A stretch of 64,000 nucleotides of DNA from contig CANEFX010000013.1 of assembly GCA_947426945.1 (NCBI GenBank), positions 1 to 64,000 of the forward strand, given 5' to 3'. The position numbers were made by a program, and so were the translations under genes. This DNA is from an uncultured Bacillota bacterium. GTDB taxonomy: Bacteria; Bacillota; Clostridia; Oscillospirales; Oscillospiraceae. Under the pieces are notes generated by a model, which saw only the letters and a program-made list of their open reading frames with translations, made no database searches and had not been told where the DNA came from. Positions 31,847 through 38,537 of the stretch are shown in pieces (the first letter of the stretch is position 1; every line of letters starts with the position of its first letter).

Positions 31847-33784
31847 TCATTTCACTTTCAGCATCCGGCTGGCATTTAAAATCGCAAGGACAGATACCCC
31901 CACGTCGGCAAAGACCGCCGCCCACATGTTGGCCAGGCCCAGAGCGGAGAGGACCAGCACCAGCAGCTTCACCCCCAGAGCAAAAACCACGTTCTGCCGG
32001 ACGATAGAGAGAGTTTTGCGGGCGATGCGCACCGCCGCGGGGAGCTTAAGCAGGTCGTCGTCCATAAGGACGATATCCGCAGCCTCGATGGCCGCGTCGG
32101 AACCCAGGGCCCCCATGGCCACCCCGATATCCGCCCGGGACAGGACGGGAGCGTCATTAATGCCGTCCCCCACGAATACCAGCTTCTCCCTGGGATTTTT
32201 CTCCGCCAGCAGAGCCTCCACACGATCCACCTTGTCCGCCGGGAGAAGCTGGGCGTAAAATTGGTCTAGACCCAGCTCGCCGGCCACCGCCTGGGCGGCC
32301 CCCTGGGTGTCGCCGGTGAGCATGACGGTGCGCCGCACCCCTGCCGCCTTCAGCTCCCGCAGCGCCTGGGCAGAGGTCTCCTTGGGCCGGTCGGCAATGA
32401 CCAGGTGTCCGGCGTATCTGCCGTCTGCCGCCACGTGAATAACGGTGCCCGGATGGTCGTGATCCGAGGCGACGGGGATGTTTTCACGGTCCATCAGCTT
32501 CCGGTTGCCTGCCAGCACGTGACGGCCGTCGATCACCGCCCGGACGCCGTGTCCGGCAATCTCCTCCACATTTACGGCCCGCTCCTGTTCAGGGACTCCG
32601 CCCCAGGCGGCCACGATGGAGCGGGAGATGGGATGGCTGGAAAACTGCTCCGCCAGGGCGGCCAGCTCCAGCAGCTCGCTTTCTGCCATATCCTGGGGGT
32701 GGACGGCAGTGACGGAAAACCTGCCCTGAGTGAGGGTGCCCGTCTTGTCAAAAACCACCACGCCAGCCTGGGCCAGGGCCTCCAGATAGTTGCTTCCCTT
32801 CACCAGAATGCCCTGCCTGGACGCGCCGCCGATGCCGCCGAAGAAGCTGAGGGGAATGGAAATCACCAGGGCGCAGGGGCAGGACACCACCAGGAAATTC
32901 AGGGCCCGGGGGACCCAGGTGTCCCACCGGCCGTCAGCCAGGGAAGGGATTACCGCCAGGGCCAGAGCGGCAAAGACCACGGCGGGGGTGTAGTACCGGG
33001 CAAATTTGGTGATAAAGTGCTCCGCCTGGGCCTTCTTCTCACTGGAGTTCTCCACCAGGTCCAGGATGCGGGTGACGGTGGATTCCCCAAAGGGCTTCGA
33101 CACCTTCACATGGAGCAGGCCGGACAGGTTGACGCAGCCGGAGATCACCTCGTCCCCTGCGGCCACGTCCCGGGGCAGGGACTCGCCGGTGAGGGCGGCG
33201 GTGTCCAGGGCGGAGCTTCCCTCCAGGACTACCCCATCCAGGGGCACCCGCTCCCCGGCCTTGACGACGATCATATCTCCCACCGCCACCTCCTCCGGGT
33301 CCACCTGAACCAGCTGGCCGTCCCGCTCTACGTTGGCGTAATCGGGGCGGATGTCCATCAGGGCGGAGATGGACTGCCGGGACCGGGAGACGGCCACGCT
33401 CTGAAACAGCTCTCCTACCTGGTAGAAGAGCATCACGGCCACCGCCTCGGGAAATTCGCCGATCGCCAGGGCCCCAATGGTGGCCACGCACATGAGGAAA
33501 TTTTCGTCAAAGACCTGGCCGTAGGCGATGTTCCGCGCCGCCTTCCACAGCACGTCCCAGCCGATGACCAGATAGGGGATCAGGAAGGAGAGAAGTTTAA
33601 GCGGACCCCACATATATGCGGTATAGCTGGTTTTCAACCAATCGGCGGGCGGAGTCCACTGCCCGGTGAAATCGATGACCCACCGGTCTGCCGGGTAAAT
33701 CTGGTCGGGAATGAGAACGGCGATGATAAATAGTGCCGCGGCAATCAGGATGCGCCACAGCATCTTTTTCTGCTTTCGAGTCAT
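31847..33784 (-). CDS. P1B-type heavy-metal ATPase without N-terminal metal-binding domain
   Basis: Metal efflux pump of 645 aa, probably for Zn/Cd/Pb-type ions. It has the CPC motif in the sixth helix (VVSCPCALVISIP), the phosphorylation site VFDKTGTLTQG, the actuator TGES, the ATP-binding HP motif (SSHPISRSI) and GDGINDAP. A Lys in the eighth helix (ALGVKLLVLVLS) matches the Zn/Cd class. The N-terminus goes straight into membrane helices with no CxxC HMA domain; that domain is encoded separately at 34409. ATG 33784 follows GAGGTG. Last gene of the ArsR-led operon. Confidence 0.93.
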   Translation of the reverse strand: MTRKQKKMLWRILIAAALFIIAVLIPDQIYPADRWVIDFTGQWTPPADWLKTSYTAYMWGPLKLLSFLIPYLVIGWDVLWKAARNIAYGQVFDENFLMCVATIGALAIGEFPEAVAVMLFYQVGELFQSVAVSRSRQSISALMDIRPDYANVERDGQLVQVDPEEVAVGDMIVVKAGERVPLDGVVLEGSSALDTAALTGESLPRDVAAGDEVISGCVNLSGLLHVKVSKPFGESTVTRILDLVENSSEKKAQAEHFITKFARYYTPAVVFAALALAVIPSLADGRWDTWVPRALNFLVVSCPCALVISIPLSFFGGIGGASRQGILVKGSNYLEALAQAGVVVFDKTGTLTQGRFSVTAVHPQDMAESELLELAALAEQFSSHPISRSIVAAWGGVPEQERAVNVEEIAGHGVRAVIDGRHVLAGNRKLMDRENIPVASDHDHPGTVIHVAADGRYAGHLVIADRPKETSAQALRELKAAGVRRTVMLTGDTQGAAQAVAGELGLDQFYAQLLPADKVDRVEALLAEKNPREKLVFVGDGINDAPVLSRADIGVAMGALGSDAAIEAADIVLMDDDLLKLPAAVRIARKTLSIVRQNVVFALGVKLLVLVLSALGLANMWAAVFADVGVSVLAILNASRMLKVK

Positions 33785-33797
33785 ATAAAACACCTCT

Positions 33798-34412
33798 TTA
33801 CACAGGCTTCTCCAGCAGGGCGATCCCCTCGGGCACTCTGCCTGGAATCACCTCCACCGCCACAGGGGCCAGCTCCAGCCCCTCCAGAAGCTGCCGGTAG
33901 GTCTCAGGGGTGAAGGCGTGTTCGTAGTGGAAGCCCACGCCCTGATAGATTTTAATCGTGGCCCCGTAGACCGCCCCCACTTCCCCCTGGAGATAGGTGG
34001 GCAGGATGAGCCGTCCTCCAGGCGCGGTAACCCGCCACAGCTCCTGCACCGCTTTTTCCGGTTCTGGAAGCAAATGGAGGACGTTGGCGGCGATCACTGC
34101 CCCAAAGCTGCCGTCCGGATCGGACAGAGCGGTTACATCCCGCTGAGCGAAGCCGATGTTGGTCAGCCCGCGTCTTTTGGCCTTTTTCCGGGCCTGCTCC
34201 AGCATGGGCAGGGACAGGTCGGTGCATAGCACAGAGGCGGCTTTTTCCGCCGCCGCCAGGGAAAACGCCCCCGTTCCGGCGGCGCAGTCCAGTACCCGGG
34301 CCCCGGCGGGAACCAATCCGGCCACCTGGGCCGCGGCGGTGGCGTTGACTGCCCGGTTGCTCTGCTCCGCCAGGTCGTAAAACCGGGCCCACCGGTCCCA
34401 GAAGGTGCTCAC
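33798..34412 (-). CDS. Class I SAM-dependent methyltransferase
   Basis: A 204-aa methyltransferase of the UbiE/BioC type. The SAM loop is RVLDCAAGTGAFS, the acidic strand CTDLSLPMLEQARKKA, and the post-II motif GAVIAANVLHLLPEP. Its start overlaps the stop of the HMA gene by four bases (ATGA-type), and the ATPase gene starts 13 bases downstream, so it belongs to the metal operon. A methylase inside a Zn/Cd operon is not standard; metal(loid) methylation is one guess, but none of the paired cysteines of ArsM are present. Confidence 0.85.
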   Translation of the reverse strand: MSTFWDRWARFYDLAEQSNRAVNATAAAQVAGLVPAGARVLDCAAGTGAFSLAAAEKAASVLCTDLSLPMLEQARKKAKRRGLTNIGFAQRDVTALSDPDGSFGAVIAANVLHLLPEPEKAVQELWRVTAPGGRLILPTYLQGEVGAVYGATIKIYQGVGFHYEHAFTPETYRQLLEGLELAPVAVEVIPGRVPEGIALLEKPV

Positions 34413-34627
34413 AGCACGATCTCGCAGTCGGGCTCCACCTTTTTGCAGGCTTTTACCACTTGCTTCATGATATCGTCAAACCGGGCGTCGTCGGCATCCA
34501 CCGTCATCTTCTGGGTCATAAAGGACACCGAAGCGGCGTTCACCCCGTCAATTTTTCGGATGGCGTTCTCCATTTTGGCGGCGCAGTTGGCGCAGTCCAG
34601 GTCGATGAGCTTAAAGGTCTTTTTCAT
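34409..34627 (-). CDS. Stand-alone heavy-metal-associated (HMA) domain protein
   Basis: A 72-aa ferredoxin-fold metallochaperone. The metal site is DLDCANCAAKME (CxxC), followed by the IRKIDGVNAASVSF strand. It matches the N-terminal domain missing from the ATPase encoded two genes downstream and could hand metal to it. AAAGGACAT precedes the ATG. Confidence 0.9.
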   Translation of the reverse strand: MKKTFKLIDLDCANCAAKMENAIRKIDGVNAASVSFMTQKMTVDADDARFDDIMKQVVKACKKVEPDCEIVL

Positions 34628-34688
34628 GGCAATATGTCCTTTCTGAATTTGAAGTATGGGACTCTTTGTGGAATGAGCGGTTACAGGT

Positions 34689-35048
34689 CTACTCTAGAAT
34701 GTGTTCCATACCCTGGGCCAGAATATGAATGACATGGCTGTCAGACAGGGAGTAGTACACCGTCTTGCCCTCCCGGCGGAATTTTACCAGCTTGCTGTTT
34801 TTCAGTACGCGGAGCTGGTGGGATACGGCAGACTGAGTCACCTCCATCAGTTTGGCAATATCGCACACGCACAGTTCCGACTCCAGCAGGGCGTAGAGAA
34901 TCTTAACCCGGGTGCTGTCTCCGAAAATTTTAAACAGCTCCGCCAGGTCGTAGAGCTGTTCGTCGGGGGGCAGCTGGGTCCGGACGCGCTCCACTGCATC
35001 GCTGTGGACCAGGGCCTCCTCACAGCAGGGGACTGTTTTCGCTTTCAT
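34689..35048 (-). CDS. ArsR/SmtB-family metal-responsive repressor (CadC-like)
   Basis: A winged-helix repressor of 119 aa. The alpha-3 motif ELCVCDIAKLM carries the two cysteines that bind Cd/Pb/Zn in CadC-type sensors, and two more cysteines near the N-terminus (VPCCEEAL) could complete the site, as in CadC. The recognition helix is TQSAVSHQLRVLKNSKLVK. ATG 35048 follows GGAGG; an in-frame ATG 12 bases upstream overlaps that RBS. First gene of the metal-efflux operon. Confidence 0.93.
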   Translation of the reverse strand: MKAKTVPCCEEALVHSDAVERVRTQLPPDEQLYDLAELFKIFGDSTRVKILYALLESELCVCDIAKLMEVTQSAVSHQLRVLKNSKLVKFRREGKTVYYSLSDSHVIHILAQGMEHILE

Positions 35049-35064
35049 AGCGGCCTCCATTCTT

Positions 35065-35090
35065 AATATGTGAGCATTTGTTCATGTGTT
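35065..35090. promoter_or_regulatory. ArsR-type operator
   Basis: AATATGTGAGCATTTGTTCATGTGTT contains TGAGCA-TT-TGTTCA (35071-35084), a 6-2-6 palindrome of the ArsR/CadC class. It lies just downstream of the -10 at 35097, across the transcript start and before the arsR start codon. Confidence 0.65.
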
Positions 35091-35096
35091 GGAGCT

Positions 35097-35125
35097 ATTG
35101 TACCATGGAATATTCCGACTGTCAA
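35097..35125 (-). promoter_or_regulatory. Promoter of the metal-efflux operon
   Basis: On the minus strand a perfect TTGACA (35125-35120) and TACAAT (35102-35097) are exactly 17 bases apart. Confidence 0.8.
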
Positions 35126-35152
35126 GGGGGGCGGGAAAATTTTTTGGCCGGC

Positions 35153-35177
35153 AAAAAGGCTCCCCGAGAGGGGAGCC
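35153..35177 (-). terminator. Terminator of the XRE gene at 35207
   Basis: On the minus strand GGCTCCCC-TCTC-GGGGAGCC is followed by TTTTT. It lies 30 bases after the stop codon of the XRE gene. Confidence 0.8.
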
Positions 35178-35206
35178 CTGGAGGGAAGGACGGAGTGCGC
35201 AGCCGC

Positions 35207-35566
35207 TCAAAGGGAGCCGGCCGGGACTTGCTCCCGAGACTCACAGGCGCCGGCTGAGAGTATCTCAATGCGGCGGATGATATCCAATATCAGCTGGATA
35301 TCTTCAGCGCTGAGACCGCGCAGAGCGTGGACTGCCGCCCGGAGCGCCGGCGGGTCCTGTATTCCCGGATCAAAGAATTCAGAGGGGGTCATGTTAAAAT
35401 AGTCAATAATGTTGAATAGCTGTTTCATGGAGGGCATGCTGCGTCCTGATGTAATGGCTTGTACATAGCCCTTGCTCTGACCCAGCTCCATGGACATCTG
35501 ATACTCCGAAATGTTGTGTGCCAGGCGTAGCTGGGTAATACGCTCGGGGATAAAAGTTTCGTCCAT
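35207..35566 (-). CDS. XRE-family transcriptional regulator
   Basis: A 119-aa protein: N-terminal helix-turn-helix over residues 8-62 (ERITQLRLAHNISEYQMSME, then SKGYVQAITSGRSMPS) and a C-terminal helical part (LRGLSAEDIQLILDIIRRIE). The HTH has GQSKGYVQAITSG in place of the common SRxxISxxExG. It is divergent from the contractile injection locus and separated from it by 363 bases, so it may regulate it, but no direct evidence is seen. AGGAG precedes the ATG. Confidence 0.8.
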   Translation of the reverse strand: MDETFIPERITQLRLAHNISEYQMSMELGQSKGYVQAITSGRSMPSMKQLFNIIDYFNMTPSEFFDPGIQDPPALRAAVHALRGLSAEDIQLILDIIRRIEILSAGACESREQVPAGSL

Positions 35567-35929
35567 CCGACATCAACTCCTTACTTTTGATAATACCGGA
35601 TTTCTGCCCCCGAGCGTCTGATTATTTTATCTATATTTGTTAATAAATGACTAATATGTATAGTTATTTACCGATACCAGTGTCGGATTTTTGCTTTATA
35701 GGACTGCGTAGAGTAGTCCTGTGTCCGGCATCCCGGCGGAAAAGGGAGCTGGGATTAAGCGGAATGGGATAAAATATCAACATTTGTTTATTTAAAAATC
35801 TGGCCGGTATGGTGGATAGACATCGGTCCTTCCAGGTGGTAGTATGAAAAAAACTTCGGACGCCCGAATAATTATGTCTGTACGGCAGGCTTTGTCCGGC
35901 GCGCCCAAACCGCCGGGGAGGGATGTTAC
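35567..35929. other. AT-rich intergenic region before the injection-system locus
   Basis: No gene seen. It is markedly AT-richer than its surroundings between 35585 and 35830. A small hairpin with a T-run (CCGATAC/GTGTCGG then ATTTTT, 35671-35693), a second hairpin AGGACT/AGTCCT (35700-35720) and TTCGG/CCGAA (35855-35868) are visible. A weak promoter candidate facing the locus is TTGTTT (35784) with TATGGT (35808), spacing 18. The RBS of the first locus gene is GGGAGGGATG. Confidence 0.5.
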
Positions 35930-37711
35930 ATGCAAGAGCAGCTGTTTCCCTTTTCAAAAAACCGCTATTTCAAGAAAAAACGGATGCGCTCGGTAGATTT
36001 CCGGCGGGACCAGGCTTTTGCTGACGGCAAGCTGTCCTTTCTCAGCCACTGGGTATTTGGCAGCGGAGTCGCCATGGGACTGGGCGTGGAGCGGATGGAC
36101 TCCGACTCTCTGCTGGTGGAGCCCGGCGTCGCTGTAGATCCCCAAGGGCGGTATCTGATTGTGGATGAGCCGGCGGTCTGCCGGGTCAAAGCCCTGGACG
36201 GCTTTCAGGAGCTTCGGGGGGAGGGAGCGCTGCTGTGGCTTGTCTACAGGGAGGAGCTTCTGGATCCCATGTTTGTAACGGACGACGGGGAGCAGTCGAT
36301 GCAGTATGCCGTGGCGCGGGAGCGCTATGCATTTGTTCTGAGCGAAGAAGAGCCTCTTCCGGCCTGTGCCGCGGAGCGGGCGGTATTCTCCCGCTGCGTC
36401 CTTTTGGAGGATGAGGATGTCAGGGTCACCCAGATTATACCCCGGGTCCTCTCTGCGGGCAGGATTACGCGGCTGACTCTTTCCGTCGAGTGCTTCTGCC
36501 CGGAAACGCTGGAGCTGGACCTCTCCTATGCGCCGGTAATCCCCGGATTTGTGGATGCGCTGTCCGGCGGTCCGCCCCGGCTCTCCCGGCGGCTGCGCCT
36601 GTCAAAGGGAGAGACTCTTCTGACTCTGCCCATCCGCCCCGCCCAGGCCGGGCAGGCGGCGCCCTTTACCTTGGCTGAAACGGCGCTCACCGTGGAAAAA
36701 AGGGGCGTGCGGCAGAATGCAAGGCAGAGCTTCTTCGAGGAATTTCCTGTCGCCGCCGGCGACCCGCTGCCCGCGCTGGAGGAACTGCTGGTTTCCCGCT
36801 CCCCCCAGGAGCTCTGGGAGGAGGAACGGGGCGTTCCCATTGCCGGCCTCCGATTTGTCCGATGCGGGGACAAGTGCCTTTTGGATGACGTGATCCCCTT
36901 CGGTGCGAGAAACCGGGTCGCCGTGCCCTATCTGCGGGAGAGCCTGCGCCGGGCCGGCGCCTGCTATGAAGCGCTCCCTTCGGAGGAAGGGATTCCTCTC
37001 TTAGGGACACTGGACGCGGAGCGGGACGGAGGAGAGCGGGAGGAGCGTACAGAGGTTAGGTGGATGACATCAGGCAGCGTGCAGCTCAACGCCGGGGTGA
37101 ACCGGAAAGCGGGCAGCGTGCTTACCTCGGATGAAATTGCCCACGGCTTGGGGCCGGGGACAGTCTATGTGGAATTTGGAATTGAGGATATTTATCCGCT
37201 CCCCAGGCTGGATCGGAACCGGACGGAGCTGCTGCTGGGGGATATTTCCCTGTTTGAGCAGGCAGGCGGGACCTATGACCGGGATATGGACCGGGGCGTC
37301 CGGGTCCATCCGGACAAGGGTACCTTTGAAATGGCAGTCCGGCTGGGCTGTGATCTGCACCGGTCGATGATCCGGCTGCGCTGGTTCGCCTGGAAGCCGG
37401 AGGAGGATAGGCCTAAAGCCGAGGAGCGGACAGGAAAGCTGCTGAGACTGACGCCGGACGTGGTGCATGCCGTGCCCGGCGAGGTGCTTTGCTTCATCCC
37501 GGTGTTTACCCAGGGCGAGGCCGCTCCCTGCGACTTTTTTACGGCGGACAAGCAGGGGGGAGCCATTACCCGGGACGGTGTATATACGGCGCCCTCCCGG
37601 GAGGGATTGTATCAGGTCTGTGCCCAGGTGCAGGGACAGCCGGAGGAGCGGGCCAACGCCTTTATCATTGTGAAGGCCCGGGAGAATGCGGATGAGCCGA
37701 ACGGTGTTTGA
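35930..37711 (+). CDS. Large base/fibre-like protein at the head of the injection locus
   Basis: A 593-aa soluble protein, not recognised with certainty. The N-terminal ~110 residues (KNRYFKKKRMRSVDFRRDQA... then VAMGLGVERMDSDSLLVEPG and VAVDPQGRYLIVDEP) resemble the opening of large proteins found in contractile injection gene clusters, with a 'YF-K-M-DF--xQ-y' start and an 'LxVxPGxAVDxxGR' turn. The last ~80 residues (CDFFTADKQGGAITRDGVYT...GLYQVCAQVQ) look like a bacterial Ig-like domain. A role in target contact or base attachment is an inference. It starts the tightly packed plus-strand operon. Confidence 0.55.
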   Translation: MQEQLFPFSKNRYFKKKRMRSVDFRRDQAFADGKLSFLSHWVFGSGVAMGLGVERMDSDSLLVEPGVAVDPQGRYLIVDEPAVCRVKALDGFQELRGEGALLWLVYREELLDPMFVTDDGEQSMQYAVARERYAFVLSEEEPLPACAAERAVFSRCVLLEDEDVRVTQIIPRVLSAGRITRLTLSVECFCPETLELDLSYAPVIPGFVDALSGGPPRLSRRLRLSKGETLLTLPIRPAQAGQAAPFTLAETALTVEKRGVRQNARQSFFEEFPVAAGDPLPALEELLVSRSPQELWEEERGVPIAGLRFVRCGDKCLLDDVIPFGARNRVAVPYLRESLRRAGACYEALPSEEGIPLLGTLDAERDGGEREERTEVRWMTSGSVQLNAGVNRKAGSVLTSDEIAHGLGPGTVYVEFGIEDIYPLPRLDRNRTELLLGDISLFEQAGGTYDRDMDRGVRVHPDKGTFEMAVRLGCDLHRSMIRLRWFAWKPEEDRPKAEERTGKLLRLTPDVVHAVPGEVLCFIPVFTQGEAAPCDFFTADKQGGAITRDGVYTAPSREGLYQVCAQVQGQPEERANAFIIVKARENADEPNGV

Positions 37712-38537
37712 CGGACTGCGGCTGGTGCGCCGGGAGTGGGAGAGCGGTATTGGCTGGGCCGATGTCTGTGTCGGGCCGGACGGAGCGGAGCATATTCGCC
37801 TGGGAATTGGGGATGCGGCGTGCCAGAGGGATTTTTTGGCCGGAAGGCCCGGCGTCCCCGTCCGGCTGGACCGGGGGATATTGGAGGCCCTTCTTCCCAG
37901 CACAGGGGGGATGGGGTTGGAACGGTGGCTGGAGGAATGCGCCCCTGCGCTGGGTCAGCGGAGGGATGCCTGCATGGCTGTTGTAGCGGGGTGTATTGAG
38001 TGTCCCCTGCCCCCCTGTGTGATCGCCCTCTCCGCCCACCCGGGCAACCTGCGATTTTCTCCCGGAGGGGCGTGGCTGCAGATGCTTCCGGACTGGGGGA
38101 GCTGGCGGGCGGGATTGAATGACGCCGATGCGGTGCGGGCGGCTGCCGTCCTGTGCCGCGGTCTGCTGGTCTCGGAGGAGTCTGGTTTCAGAGGGCGGAA
38201 GCTTCTGCCCGAGCTGGAGCTGCTGGTCCGGCGGGCAGACGGCGGAGATTATCTGGAATGGGGACAGCTGCAGCGAGATCTGGCTGCCCTCCCGGCATCT
38301 GTGCCCGGCCTGCGTGACCGGATACTGTCAGGCCTTCGGCAGGTTCAGGCCCGGCTGGCCCGGTTTGTCAAGCCAGCCCTGTATCTGGCGGCAGGAGTTC
38401 TGCTGGCAGCGGCCTTGCTGTCGCTGGCAGGGAGGTACGAAAGCCGGCGGACGGAGCGGGACCTGCTTTGGCCCGGGATGACCCCTGTGGGCGGCCAGGA
38501 GCTGGGGGGAGAAAAGAATGTGCAGCTTGAGAGATAG
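37692..38537 (+). CDS. Single-pass membrane protein of unknown fold
   Basis: A 281-aa protein with ~220 cytoplasmic residues, one membrane helix (ALYLAAGVLLAAALLSLAG, about 227-246) and a short outside tail. Two features recall a decayed protein-kinase-like fold: a middle strand-loop LRFSPGGAWLQMLPDW and a later helix AVRAAAVLCRGLLVSEE; but no Lys-Glu pair, HRD or DFG is present, so no kinase activity is expected. It overlaps its neighbours by 20 bases at both ends, so it is made together with the fibre-like protein and the sensor protein. Confidence 0.6.
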   Translation: MSRTVFDGLRLVRREWESGIGWADVCVGPDGAEHIRLGIGDAACQRDFLAGRPGVPVRLDRGILEALLPSTGGMGLERWLEECAPALGQRRDACMAVVAGCIECPLPPCVIALSAHPGNLRFSPGGAWLQMLPDWGSWRAGLNDADAVRAAAVLCRGLLVSEESGFRGRKLLPELELLVRRADGGDYLEWGQLQRDLAALPASVPGLRDRILSGLRQVQARLARFVKPALYLAAGVLLAAALLSLAGRYESRRTERDLLWPGMTPVGGQELGGEKNVQLER

